A stretch of DNA of 64,000 nucleotides from Massilia sp. Se16.2.3 (GTDB lineage: Bacteria > Pseudomonadota > Gammaproteobacteria > Burkholderiales > Burkholderiaceae_D): assembly GCF_014171595.1 (NCBI RefSeq), contig NZ_CP050451.1, positions 620,001 to 684,000 on the forward strand. The letters are read 5' to 3'. Under the pieces are notes generated by a model. The model was not told the DNA's origin, did no database searches, and worked only from the letters and a program-made list of their open reading frames with translations. Within the stretch, counting starts at the first letter, position 1. Each line of letters starts with the position of its first letter. A program made the position numbers and the translations under genes. Below are positions 26,063 to 35,957 of this stretch, one piece after another.

Positions 26063-28401
26063 GCCTGTGCCTCCATCGAAATGCGGGCCGACGGCGCCGC
26101 GCGGGTAAGCGACACCTCCTGGCCGAGGTGGGTAAAGACCAGCGCGTCGCCGGCCAGCAGCGTGTACTGCGCCGCCGCGCCGGTCACGCGCACCTGCAGC
26201 TGGGCGCCGCGCAGCTGGACCTTGAACTGGTAGTGCTGCCACTTGCGGGGAAGCGCCGGCGCGAAGCGCAGCGCGCCGTCGGCCACGCGCATGCCGGCAA
26301 AGCCGTAGGCCACGCCCATCCAGGTGCCGGCCATCGCCGCCGTGTGGACGCCGTAATGGGTATTGCCGTGGGTGTCGTCAAGGTCCAGGCGCGCCGTCTC
26401 CATGAAGTAATCGTAGGCCTTGTCGTGGTAGCCGACTTCCGAGGCAATGATGCTGAAAATGCAGGACGACAGCGAGGAGTCGTGGGTGGTGACGGCCTCG
26501 TAGTAGTCGAAGTCGCGCCGTTTGTCCTCCAGCGTGAACTCGTTCGACAGCAGCAGCAGCGCCAGCACCACGTCGGCCTGCTTGCACACCTGGTGGCGGT
26601 AGATCACCAGCGGGTGGTAGTTCAGCAGCAGCGGATAGTTTTCGCGCGGGGTGCTGGCGAAATCCCAGGGCTTTTTCGACAGGAAGCTGTCGTCCTGCTC
26701 GTGGATGCCCAGCTTGCCGTCGTACGGCAGGTGCATGCAGTCGGCGGCGCGGCGCCATTCGGCGGTTTCCTCGTCCGTCACGCCCGTGGCGGCGGCGATG
26801 CGCGCAAAGTCGGCCGGGCGCGCCGCGGCGAGCTGGCCGGCCATGTCGGCGGCAAAGCGCAGGTGCATGCGCGCCATCGCATTGGTGTAGTAGTTGTTGT
26901 TGACCAGCGCCGTGTATTCGTCCGGCCCGGTCACCTCGTTGATGCAGAAGCGTCCGGCGCGGTCGTAGACGCCGATGCCGAGCCAGATGCGCGCCGTCTC
27001 CAGCACGATTTCCAGGCCGGCCTGCGCCATGTAGTCGATGTCGCCGGTGGCCTCGAAATAGGACTTGATGGAATAAGCGATGTCGGCGTTGATGTGGTAT
27101 TGCGCGGTCCCGGCCGGGAAATAGGCCGAGCATTCGCTCCCGGCGATCGTGCGCCACGGGTAGAGCGCGCCGCGCGCGTGCGACATCTGGCGCGCCCGCT
27201 CGCGCGCCTGTTCCAGCCCGGCGTAGCGGTATTCCAGCAGCTTGCGCGCGATCTCCGGCTTCGAGTACAGGAAGAAGGGGAAGATATAGATCTCGGTGTC
27301 CCAGAAATAGTGGCCCTCGTAGCCTTCTCCGGTGACGCCTTTCGCGGCGATGTTGGTACGGCCGTCGCGGCCCACCGATTGGAGCAGGTGGTATTCGTTG
27401 AAGCGGATGCCCTGCTGCAGGGCGTCGTCGCCCGCGATCTCGACGTCGGCGCCCGCCCAGAAGTCGGCAAGATAGGCCGCCTGCGCGGCGCACAAGGCCT
27501 CGAAACCGGCGGCCTGGGCCTGGGCCAGGGTCTGGCGCGCGCGCGCCAGCAGTTCGCCTTCCGGATAATCGCGCGACGAGTGGTAGCTGCCGTACTTGGT
27601 CAGGCGCAGGGGCTGGCCTTCGGCGGCCGCGGGGGCGAACACCTGGCCGGCGCGCTCGCCGTCGCGCCAGGCGCTGCCGGGCGCATCGTCCACCTGCGTT
27701 GCAATCGCGCTCACCAGCATGAAGCCGCTGTTGTGGGTGCGCTGCACCAGGGCCGAGAAGGAACCATCCTGCTCGACCGACAGCGTGCGCAGGGCCGGTC
27801 CCGATACCGCCGAGCCGACGCGCGGATCGTCGCCCGCTTCCTGGTTCTTCACCGCGCCGTCGATGAAGGACTTCAGGCCGATCGATCCCGAAAAATTCAG
27901 CGGCGTGATCTCGACCTCGATCGCGAACAGGTGTTTATTGGCGAACGAGACCACCCGGCGGCTGCGCAGCGCGATGCGCTTGCCGTTGGGCGCCGTCCAC
28001 TCGAGCGCGCGCACCAGCACGCCGCTGCGCAGGTCCAGCACGCGTTCGTAGCGTCCGAGGGTGCCGGCCAGCGGGTCGAAACGCTCGCCGTCGATCGTGA
28101 TCTCGACGCCCTTGGCATTCGGGACGTTGAGCATGAACTGGTTGACCTTGGCCAGCGCATGGGCCGACTCCGGATAGACGATCGGCTCTGACTCGTAGAA
28201 ACCGTTCAGGTAGGTGCCGTCGAGCGACGTGCCGGCCGGGCCGGTATAGCCTTCTTCGCCGGTGCCGCGCAGCCCGATGTAGCCGTTCCCGAGCGCGAAC
28301 AGGGTCTCGCGCAGGAAATGGGAAGCGGTGTCGAACGCGCTCTCGCGGATGCACCAGGGATCGGTTGGAAGAGGTGAGGTCGGGCGGTCTGCTGTCTGCA
28401 C
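26059..28401 (-). CDS. GH65 disaccharide phosphorylase (maltose/kojibiose phosphorylase type)
   Basis: 780 residues, typical of GH65. The N-terminal beta-sandwich (ESAFDTASHFLRETLFALGN) leads to the (alpha/alpha)6 barrel: FNEYHLLQSVGRDGRTNIAA, GYEGHYFWDTEIYIFPF, and the catalytic acid in INEVTGPDEYTALVNNNYYTN (Glu near residue 488). Phosphate-binding HDSSLSS is also present. Inverting phosphorolysis of an alpha-linked glucose disaccharide gives beta-glucose-1-phosphate, which the coupled pgmB gene would use. Whether the substrate is maltose, kojibiose, nigerose or trehalose cannot be decided here; maltose is the commonest in this gene setting. Confidence 0.92.
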   Translation of the reverse strand: MQTADRPTSPLPTDPWCIRESAFDTASHFLRETLFALGNGYIGLRGTGEEGYTGPAGTSLDGTYLNGFYESEPIVYPESAHALAKVNQFMLNVPNAKGVEITIDGERFDPLAGTLGRYERVLDLRSGVLVRALEWTAPNGKRIALRSRRVVSFANKHLFAIEVEITPLNFSGSIGLKSFIDGAVKNQEAGDDPRVGSAVSGPALRTLSVEQDGSFSALVQRTHNSGFMLVSAIATQVDDAPGSAWRDGERAGQVFAPAAAEGQPLRLTKYGSYHSSRDYPEGELLARARQTLAQAQAAGFEALCAAQAAYLADFWAGADVEIAGDDALQQGIRFNEYHLLQSVGRDGRTNIAAKGVTGEGYEGHYFWDTEIYIFPFFLYSKPEIARKLLEYRYAGLEQARERARQMSHARGALYPWRTIAGSECSAYFPAGTAQYHINADIAYSIKSYFEATGDIDYMAQAGLEIVLETARIWLGIGVYDRAGRFCINEVTGPDEYTALVNNNYYTNAMARMHLRFAADMAGQLAAARPADFARIAAATGVTDEETAEWRRAADCMHLPYDGKLGIHEQDDSFLSKKPWDFASTPRENYPLLLNYHPLVIYRHQVCKQADVVLALLLLSNEFTLEDKRRDFDYYEAVTTHDSSLSSCIFSIIASEVGYHDKAYDYFMETARLDLDDTHGNTHYGVHTAAMAGTWMGVAYGFAGMRVADGALRFAPALPRKWQHYQFKVQLRGAQLQVRVTGAAAQYTLLAGDALVFTHLGQEVSLTRAAPSARISMEAQA

Positions 28402-28505
28402 GGCGTGTCCTTAAGCGATGTCGTCGTCGAATTTTTGGGCGAGCCAGGCCAGCGGCGGGCGGCGCACGCCTGCCGGTTGCTGTCTCGGGTTGAATCAGGG
28501 TGAAA

Positions 28506-29528
28506 TCAGGTCTGGCGCACGATCAGCCTCGTCGGCAGTACTTCGGAGGCAACCGGCTCCTCGTTGAGCAGCGCCAGCATCTTGCGGCCCAACAGCACAC
28601 CGCCGTCGCGCAGGTCCTGGTGCACGCTGGTAAGCGGCGGGACGAAACTGGCGGCGCCGGGGGTATCGTCGTAGCCGATGACCGACACTTCGTCCGGAAC
28701 CCGCAAACCGTGTTCGGCCAGGGCGCGGATTGCGCCCATGGCCAGCAAATCGCTGGCGGCGAACACGCCGTCGACGGCGCCGCTGCCCTTCTTCTTCAGC
28801 AGGCTCACCATGCTGTCGAATCCGGCTTCGAACGTGAAGGCCTTGGGACGGATGATATGGACGGTGCCGTGGCCCTGCATGGCCTCGATGAAGCCGGCGC
28901 AGCGCGCCTGCACTTCGGCGTGGTCGACGTCGCCCAGGAACACCAGCTTGCGGCGGCGCTGCTCGCGAAAGCGCGCGGCGGCACTGGCGCCACCGGCGTG
29001 GTTGTCGCTGCCGACCACCACGTACGAGTCGCTCGCCTCCGGCGCGCCCCACACCACCAGCGGCAAGCCGGCCTTTTGCAGGACTTTGACGGCCTCGCCA
29101 TGCGAACCCTGGCCGAGCAGGATCATGCCGTCGGCACCGCGCACGGGTGCACTGTCGAGCAGTTGGCGCGAGGTCAGCACGACCGTGTAGCCGGCCGTCG
29201 TCAGTTCCTCGGTGATGCCGCCCAGTAGCGCCAGCGGATACGGATCCGACATCGGCCGCCCCTTCACGGGCGTCATCTCCACCACCACCGCTACCGAATT
29301 GCTGCGGCCCATGCGCAGGTTGCGCGCACTGATATTCAGGCGGTAGCCCTGCTCTTCGGCAATGCGGCGCACCTTCTCACGGGTCTTGTCGGTGACGAGC
29401 GGGCTGTTGCGCAGCGCGCGCGACACCGTGATCGTGGACACGCCCGCCAGGGCGGCCAGGTCTTCCATCGTGGTGCCGGCTTCGCTCTTGCGTGCCGCGG
29501 TCGTCGCGCTTGTCTTGTTGGTCGCCAT
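28506..29528 (-). CDS. LacI-family regulator of the disaccharide locus
   Basis: 340 residues. The DNA-binding helix-turn-helix (about residues 20-45: TMEDLAALAGVSTITVSRAL) and hinge helix (SARNLRMGRS) are canonical; the ligand-binding domain follows (LALLGGITEELTTAGYTVVLTS, DGVFAASDLLAMGAIRALAE, VSVIGYDDTPGA). It lies at the head of the minus-strand run, divergent from the TonB-dependent receptor. Two palindromic sites in the shared intergenic region are its probable operators, giving sugar-dependent control in both directions. Confidence 0.93.
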   Translation of the reverse strand: MATNKTSATTAARKSEAGTTMEDLAALAGVSTITVSRALRNSPLVTDKTREKVRRIAEEQGYRLNISARNLRMGRSNSVAVVVEMTPVKGRPMSDPYPLALLGGITEELTTAGYTVVLTSRQLLDSAPVRGADGMILLGQGSHGEAVKVLQKAGLPLVVWGAPEASDSYVVVGSDNHAGGASAAARFREQRRRKLVFLGDVDHAEVQARCAGFIEAMQGHGTVHIIRPKAFTFEAGFDSMVSLLKKKGSGAVDGVFAASDLLAMGAIRALAEHGLRVPDEVSVIGYDDTPGAASFVPPLTSVHQDLRDGGVLLGRKMLALLNEEPVASEVLPTRLIVRQT

Positions 29529-29596
29529 GCGTGCTCAGTGAGAAAAACAGCTCTGCGGCAAATTATGACAGATTTAATCCGTGATGGAAGCCTAAA

Positions 29597-29631
29597 TGAC
29601 ATCGATAACAATTTTATTGACATCGATGTCA
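29597..29631. promoter_or_regulatory. Two LacI-type operators in the divergent promoter region
   Basis: TGACATCGATGTCA (29618-29631) is a perfect 14-bp palindrome with the central CG typical of LacI-family operators. TGACATCGATAACA (29597-29610) is a near copy. Their centres are 21 bases apart, two helical turns. The perfect site overlaps a good -35 TTGACA (29617-29622), with TTCAAT at 29640-29645 as -10 toward the receptor gene. Confidence 0.75.
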
Positions 29632-29789
29632 CTCCTTGATTCAATGACACATATTGTCAGGAGTCCTGCAGCCGACGGGGCCCGCCAATGCCACGCCACA
29701 CCACTGTGACAATAGCGCGTTCAACGGCCGATCGCTCGGCCCGGATGTCCAGGAGACGGATTTTGAACCATAAAAAAGAGAGCAATCAC

Positions 29790-32237
29790 ATGACCCAATC
29801 CAAGCAGTTCATGCTGTCCGCCACCGCCCTGGCCGTGCTGGCCCTCGTCGGCCAGGCCCGGGCCCAGACCACTGATCAAACGGCCGCACAGGACGCGCCA
29901 AGCGCTGCCGTGACCAGGGAAATCCAGCAAGTGGTCGTCACCGGCACGGCATCGGCCAGCGGCACGCGCAAGATCGACACCGCCTTTTCGATCACCACCG
30001 CCAATGAAGAGCAGCTGAAATCGGCTTCGCCGAGCAGCACCGCCGATGTCCTCAAGCTGGTGCCGGGCGTCTACGCCGAGGCGACCGGCGGCCAGTCGGG
30101 TGCCAATGTCGAGGTGCGCGGCTTCCCTTCGGGCAGCGATTCGCCCTTCGTCTCCGTCCAGCTGAACGGCAATCCGATTTACCCGGTGCCGGTGCTGTCC
30201 TTCTTCGAAGGCACCTCGGCCTTCCGCCTGGACGACACCATCGAGCGCGTCGAAGTGCTGCGCGGCGGCCCGAGCACGATCTATTCCGTCGGCCAGCCGG
30301 GCGCGACGATGAACTTCATCCTGAAAAAAGGCGACGACGTTGCCGAGCGCAGCATTCGCCTGACCACCGGCACCGGGCGGCTGCGTCGCGGCGACCTGTT
30401 CGTGGGCGGCAAGATCGCCGACGGCTGGTACGGCAGCTTCGGCGGCTTTTATCGCAAGACGCAGGGTGTGCGTGATCCGCAGTTTGCCGCCGACGACGGC
30501 GGCCAGCTGACCGGTACCCTCACCCGCAAGCTCGAGGGCGGAGAGTTGACCTTCTACGTGCGCGCCACCGACGACAAGAACGCCTTCTATACCGGCGTGC
30601 CGCTCATTTCCAGCAACGAAGGCCGTTCCATCAGCGCCTTCCCGGGCTTCGATCCGCTCACCGGCACCCTGATGAGCAACGAAATGCGCCACTTCACGAT
30701 CGACGCCGCGCCGGGCAAGACGCTCGAGCGCGACCTGGCCGAGGGCCGTGGCATGAAGGCGGCCGTCTGGGGCGCCAACTACGAACAGCGGATCGCCGGC
30801 TGGGACGTGTCGAACAAGGCAAATTATTTCAGCGGCGACCTGAACACGATTTCGATGTTCACCGGTAACAACCCGCTCAGCGCTGGCGCCTACCTGGCTG
30901 CCGCCAACGCCACCCATAACCCGGGCGCACCTGCCACTTCCGGCAGCATGACCTATGTCAACGGTGGCGCAGCGGTCGATCCGAACCAGCAAATCGTGCA
31001 GGCCGGCCTGTGGTCGGTGGAAAAGAAGCTGAGCTCGTTCACGAACGAACTGCGCGTCAGCCGCGAACTGTTCCCGGGCCATACCGTCACCGCCGGCGGC
31101 TACTACGCCAACTACAAGTCGGACGATGAGTGGTACCTGGGCAATAGCCACCTGATGACGGCGACACCAAACGCACGCCTCATCGACGTCAGCCTGAGCA
31201 ACGGGACGATCGTGTCGCGCGGCGGCAAGGAGGGCAATGTGTTCTACGCGCCGGTTGCTCACTATAAAGGCAACAACCTGGCCCTGTTCCTGGCCGACGA
31301 GTGGAAGATCAGCGACCGCCTGCGCGTGGACGCCGGCCTGCGCCGCGAACGCCAGAGCCTGGAAGGATCGGTCTCGAACCTGACGTCCGGCGACACCGAC
31401 AACAATCCGCTGACCGTCTACAACAACGGCACCTCGATGGCGACCGGCAACTACACCCGGCTGGAGCGCGACGACAGCGTCAATTCCTTCACGGTCGGCG
31501 GCCTGTATAAGCTGACCAAGGATGCCAGTGTGTTCGTGCGCGCCAATACCGGCCACACTTTCATCTACTTCGACGACATGCGCAACGCCGGCACCCAGGC
31601 CGCGCTGAACGACCGCAACGGCGTGCCGAATCCGAAGGTCACGCAATACGAAGTCGGCTTCAAGACCGCCAATTCGCTCTACAGCGCCTACATCAACGCC
31701 TTCTATACCGACTTTACCGGCATCTCGTTCCAGCAGATCACGACCGATGCCGTGCTCAATTCGGTGAGCGGCTCGCGCGGCCACGGTGTCGAGTTCGAAC
31801 TGGCGCTGCGTCCGGTCAAGAACCTGCAGCTGACCCTGACCGGCGACTACCAGAAATCGACGTACCGCGACAATCCGGCCATCAGCGGCAACGAAGTCCA
31901 GCGCCAGCCGAACCTGCAGTTCCGCTTCACGCCGAGCTACCGCATTCCGTTCGGCGAGAACGCCGTCAAGCTGTACGGCACCTACACCCATGTTGGCGAC
32001 CGCTGGGCCGACCAGGCCAACCTGTCCTACCTGCCCTCCTACCAGACCGTCGACATCGGCGCCCTGGCCACGTTCGGCGACAAGTGGGAACTGCGCCTGT
32101 CGGCCACCAACCTCACCAACGAACTGGGCCTCACCGAAGGCAATTCGCGCCTGACCGGCGCCCAGAGCAGCGGCCCGATCAACGCCCGTCCGATCTTCGG
32201 CCGCGCAGTGGAAGCCTCGCTGTTGTACCGCTTTTGA
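29790..32237 (+). CDS. TonB-dependent outer-membrane receptor, probably for a disaccharide
   Basis: 815 residues from the ATG at 29790 (GAGAG just upstream). A signal peptide ends near LVGQARA. A TonB-box-like IQQVVVTG precedes the plug (SSTADVLKLVPGVYAEATGG, VEVRGFPSGSDSPFVSVQLNG, TIERVEVLRGGPSTIYS) and a large beta-barrel ending in the aromatic RPIFGRAVEASLLYRF. It should import the sugar across the outer membrane for the divergent permease/phosphorylase operon. The operators upstream imply control by the LacI protein. Ligand unknown. Confidence 0.92.
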   Translation: MTQSKQFMLSATALAVLALVGQARAQTTDQTAAQDAPSAAVTREIQQVVVTGTASASGTRKIDTAFSITTANEEQLKSASPSSTADVLKLVPGVYAEATGGQSGANVEVRGFPSGSDSPFVSVQLNGNPIYPVPVLSFFEGTSAFRLDDTIERVEVLRGGPSTIYSVGQPGATMNFILKKGDDVAERSIRLTTGTGRLRRGDLFVGGKIADGWYGSFGGFYRKTQGVRDPQFAADDGGQLTGTLTRKLEGGELTFYVRATDDKNAFYTGVPLISSNEGRSISAFPGFDPLTGTLMSNEMRHFTIDAAPGKTLERDLAEGRGMKAAVWGANYEQRIAGWDVSNKANYFSGDLNTISMFTGNNPLSAGAYLAAANATHNPGAPATSGSMTYVNGGAAVDPNQQIVQAGLWSVEKKLSSFTNELRVSRELFPGHTVTAGGYYANYKSDDEWYLGNSHLMTATPNARLIDVSLSNGTIVSRGGKEGNVFYAPVAHYKGNNLALFLADEWKISDRLRVDAGLRRERQSLEGSVSNLTSGDTDNNPLTVYNNGTSMATGNYTRLERDDSVNSFTVGGLYKLTKDASVFVRANTGHTFIYFDDMRNAGTQAALNDRNGVPNPKVTQYEVGFKTANSLYSAYINAFYTDFTGISFQQITTDAVLNSVSGSRGHGVEFELALRPVKNLQLTLTGDYQKSTYRDNPAISGNEVQRQPNLQFRFTPSYRIPFGENAVKLYGTYTHVGDRWADQANLSYLPSYQTVDIGALATFGDKWELRLSATNLTNELGLTEGNSRLTGAQSSGPINARPIFGRAVEASLLYRF

Positions 32238-32263
32238 TTTGTAAGCTGCAGAGCTGTACGTTT

Positions 32264-32290
32264 GGGAGCGGCTTGCCGCTCCCTTTTTTT
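32264..32290 (+). terminator. Terminator of the TonB-dependent receptor gene
   Basis: Perfect arms GGGAGCGG (32264-32271) and CCGCTCCC (32276-32283) with a 4-base loop and seven T. Confidence 0.93.
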
Positions 32291-32370
32291 GTTCCGTCGC
32301 GCCGCACGGCAGCGCGCCGTCCTCTCCCGCGCCTGGCCTACAATGGATCCGACCCATCATGGAGCCCTGC

Positions 32371-32682
32371 ATGCCGATCAAGCCGGAACACCTTGCCGCA
32401 CTGATGCACGAAGTCGAACAGGAAGACCCGATCGATTTCGCCGACCTGCCCTTTGCCGAGGAGGATATGCGCCAGCTGGTCGCCAGCCACCTGTGCGAGA
32501 TGGCCGCTTCGATGGAAAACTTCAGCACCGAGGACCGCTTGATGACCCTGCTGGCCGTCTCGGCCAAGCTGGTGCTGGAAAACCTGGTGCTGCACGTGCA
32601 GCTGCTGCGCCGCCACGGCTTGCCGGTCGGCGACAACGTCGAAGCCTTGCTGAGCCGCTTGCGCAAGGGTAAGGACGAGTAG
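32371..32682 (+). CDS. Hypothetical small acidic protein
   Basis: 103 residues from the ATG at 32371, with GGAG 9 bases upstream; an earlier in-frame ATG at 32359 lacks such a site. Acidic N-terminal half (HEVEQEDPIDFADLPFAEEDM), then predicted helices (MRQLVASHLCEMAASMENFS, LLAVSAKLVLENLVLHVQLL). No signal peptide or membrane segment. I do not recognise the family; codon use matches the neighbours, so I believe it is a real cytoplasmic protein. It stands alone between a terminator and the prsT region. Confidence 0.65.
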   Translation: MPIKPEHLAALMHEVEQEDPIDFADLPFAEEDMRQLVASHLCEMAASMENFSTEDRLMTLLAVSAKLVLENLVLHVQLLRRHGLPVGDNVEALLSRLRKGKDE

Positions 32683-33056
32683 TTTCAACGTTCACCATCA
32701 CGCCTGGCCAGGGCGGCGCCAGGCAGGCTCCACGGGTGAGCACCTGCAGGTTGCCGCACGGTATGAGGGCGCGCGCCGTATCGCTTGCCCGCTGGCCGAA
32801 ACGGGTCTATCCTCCATCGCAGCTCTTTTGCTCAGGCCGCTTTAACAGCCGCTGGATCCCCATGCGGCCTGGCCGGGCGGGCCCTACGGGGCGTCGTGGC
32901 CTGCTCCAGCGTTGTCATTCCGTAAAGAAATAGCACGCCTGCAACAGTGCGCGATTGTGTGAGAACCAACCCATTCCATGAGGTATTATTGTTAGTGAGG
33001 AAACTCGTCGACCGGCTACCGGACGGCGTCTGCACTGCGTAAAACCTGAGGAACCC
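32683..33056. other. Intergenic region before prsT
   Basis: 374 bases without a credible gene. The last ~100 bases are more AT-rich and contain a -10-like TATTAT (32984-32989) without a fitting -35. No sigma-54 element and no copy of the 17-bp motif seen at the PEP-CTERM gene were found here. Confidence 0.4.
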
Positions 33057-35830
33057 ATGTCCCGTATTACCTCCAAGATGAAACTCACCACCGCCGTGGT
33101 GTCCGGCGCCCTGCTGCTGTCCGGCTTGGCCGGCTGCAACCGCGACCAGTCGACCGCCAGCCTGCTGGCCGAGGCCAAGCAATACCAACAGAAGGGCGAC
33201 CGCAAGGCCGCACTGATCCAGCTGAAGAACGCCGTGGCGAAGAGCCCGCAGGATGGCGAGGCGCGCATGGCGCTGGGCACGCTGTATCTGGAAACCGGCG
33301 ACAGCGTCTCGGCCGACAAGGAGCTGCGCAAGGCGGCCAGCCTCGGCATTCCTGCCGAGCGCACGCTGCCGCTGCTGGCGCAGGCCATGCAGGGACAGGG
33401 CAAGTTCAAGGAAATCCTTGCTGAAATCAAACCAGAGATGGCGGCGAAATCGGCGCCCCTGACGGCGCTGCGCGGCGATGCCATGCTCGCCACCAACGAT
33501 CTCGACGGCGCCAAGGCGGCCTACGAGGCGGCGCTGGCGCTGCAGCCGAACAGCGGCGCCGCCTTCACCGGCCTGGCGCGCCACGCGCTGCTCAAGCGCG
33601 ACGTGACCGCCGCCGAGCGCTACACCGCCGAGGCGGTGGAAAAAGACCCGAAGAATGCGGACGCCTGGATGTTCCGTGGCGGCATGCTGCGCGGCATGAA
33701 CAAGCCGGACGAGGCCCTGGCTTCGTTCGACAAGGCGCTGGCACTGCGTCCGTATGACCAGAACGCCAACCTGGAAAAGGCGTATATCCGCATCAACCAA
33801 GGCAAGTACGACCTGGCCACGACCGAGATCGAGGCCGCGCGCAAGATCGCGCCGAACGGCCTGCTCGTGACCTATGCCCAGGCCCTCCTCGACTACACGC
33901 AGGGCAAGAACGCGGCCGCGCGCGAATCCGTGCAAAAAGTCCTGAAGGTCGCGCCGGAGCACCTGCCGAGCATCCTGCTGGCCGGTGCCATCGAGCTGAA
34001 CCTGGACTCGGCCCAGCAGGCCCAGTCGCACCTGCGCAAATACCTGGAAGCCGATCCGGGCAACCTGCACGCACGCAAGCTGCTGGCCCAGGCGCTGCTC
34101 AAGGGTTCGCAGCCGAACGACGCCGTCGCCACGCTGGCGCCGGCCCTGAACGACAGCAAGGATCCGCAGCTGCTGGCGCTGGCCGGCGAGTCCTACATGC
34201 AGGCGCACGATTACAACAAGGCCACCACCTATTTCGAAAAGGCTGCCCAGCTGGCGCCGGAGGCGGCCGTGGTGCGCACCTCGCTCGGCCTGTCGCGCCT
34301 GAACCAGGGCGACACCGCCAAGGCCATCGGCGAACTCGAGCGCGCGACCGAACTCGATCCGAAATCGGACCGCGCCCTCACGGCGCTGGTCCAGGCCGAA
34401 CTCGGCCTGAAGCACTACGACAAGGCCCTGGCCGCGGTCGGCAAGCTGGAAAAAATCAAGCCGGAAGACCCGCAGACCTACAACCTGAAGGCCACCGTCC
34501 TGCTGAGCAAGGGCGATGTGCCGGCCGCGCGTGCCGCATTCGAAAAGGCACTGCAGGTGAAACCGATATTCTTCCCGGCGACCGCCAACCTGGCCAAGCT
34601 GGACATGATGGAGAAGAAGCCGGAAGCGGCGCGCAAGCGTTTCGAAAGCCTGCTCGAGAAGGACAAGAAGAACTTCGGCGCGATGTCGGCGCTGGCCGAA
34701 CTGGCTGCGCTGGACAACCGTCCCAACGACGCCACGACCTGGCTCGAGAAGGCCCAGGCCGAGAACCCGGACGCGATCCCGCCGGTGCTGAAGCTCGGTA
34801 GCCATTACCTGGCCACCAAGCAGGAAAAGAAGGCGCTGACGCTGGCGCGCAAATTCCAGGCATCGAACCCGGGCAATGCCGAACTGCTCGACCTGCTCGG
34901 CAAGGCCCAGCTGGCCACCGACGACGGCCTGGGCGCCCTCGATACCTACAGCAAGCTGGTCAACGTGGTGCCGAAGTCGGCACTGGCGCAGATGCGCCTG
35001 GCCGAGGCCCATGAGAAGCTGAAGAACGATGCCGCCGCCGCCGAAGCGCTCAAGCGCGCCGTCGCACTGCAGCCGGACTGGTGCAGGCACGCGTGGCCCA
35101 GATCGGCGTGGCCACGCGCCGCGGCCGCACCGACGAGGCGCTGGCAATGACGCGCGAGGTGCAGCAGCAGAATCCGAAGTCGCCCATCGGCTTCCTGCTC
35201 GAGGCCGACCTGTATCGCGCACAGAAGAAGCCCGAGCTGGCATTGGCCGCCTACGACAAGGCCCTGGGCGTGACCAAATCGGGCACGATCCTGATCCGCA
35301 GCGCCGAACTGCTGCGCCAGATGGGCAAGAACAAGGAAGCGGAGGCGCGCGTACTGCAGTTTGCCAAGGCCAATCCGGACGACGTCCCGGTCCATATGTA
35401 CCTGGCCGAGTCTTACCTGGCGGCCAAGGAATACAAGCCGGCCGCGAGCGTGCTCGAGGAGATGGTCAAGCGCAACCCGAACAATGGTGCGGCGCTCAAC
35501 AACCTGGCCTGGGCCTACCAGCAGTTGAAGGATCCACGCGCGCTGGCCACCGCCGAGCAGGCCTACAAGGTCGCGCCGACGAATGCGGCCGTCCTCGATA
35601 CACTGGGCTGGATGCTGGTCGAACAGGGGAATACGGAGCGTGGTTTGCCGCTGCTGCAAAAAGCATTGGCCGGTGCATCGGCGTCCCCGGAAATCCGCTA
35701 TCACGTGGCGCTTGGTTTGCATAAATCGGGCGACAAGAAGGGGGCGCGCAAGGAGCTTGAAACCCTGCTCGCCCAGAACCGTCCATTCCCCCAGTTGGAG
35801 GAAGCCCGTTCGTTGCTAAAAACCCTGTAA
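33057..35830 (+). CDS. prsT: PEP-CTERM system TPR-repeat lipoprotein PrsT, frameshifted in this sequence
   Basis: A lipoprotein signal (VVSGALLLSGLAGCN, lipobox Cys near residue 28) is followed by many TPR units across the whole length (SLLAEAKQYQQKGDRKAAL, KPDEALASFDKALALRPYDQN, NPNNGAALNNLAWAYQQLKD). The frame breaks near 35078 (GGACTGG); adding one C restores LQPDLVQARVAQIGV and 924 residues, matching the ~900-930 length of the PrsT family (TIGR02917), which marks exosortase A genomes. It probably acts in the periplasm on EPS or PEP-CTERM protein handling. It lies upstream of the N-acyl amino acid synthase operon. Confidence 0.9.
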
Positions 35831-35865
35831 CGGTCTACTATTTGACAAACTAGGATGAATCCGGA

Positions 35866-35897
35866 CCGCGCTTTTCCTGTCCCGGGCAAAAGCGCGG
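35866..35897. other. Hairpin between prsT and the FeeM-like gene
   Basis: Perfect 10-base arms CCGCGCTTTT (35866-35875) and AAAAGCGCGG (35888-35897) around a 12-base GC-rich loop. No T-run follows, so it is not a clear intrinsic terminator; it may be an RNA structure in the leader of the next gene. Confidence 0.45.
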
Positions 35898-35957
35898 CAT
35901 AGCGTCACAAGGTGCCACCAGTGCAGCGGCGGTGCCGCTAAACCGAGGTGTTCTGCG

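Noticed and set aside
29721..32666. A 981-codon open frame antisense to the TonB-dependent receptor
   Set aside because: Shadow of the receptor gene caused by codon bias; it also runs through a terminator and a second gene.
35866..35897. Strong hairpin after prsT as a terminator
   Set aside because: No T-run on either side, so I list it only as a hairpin of unknown role.
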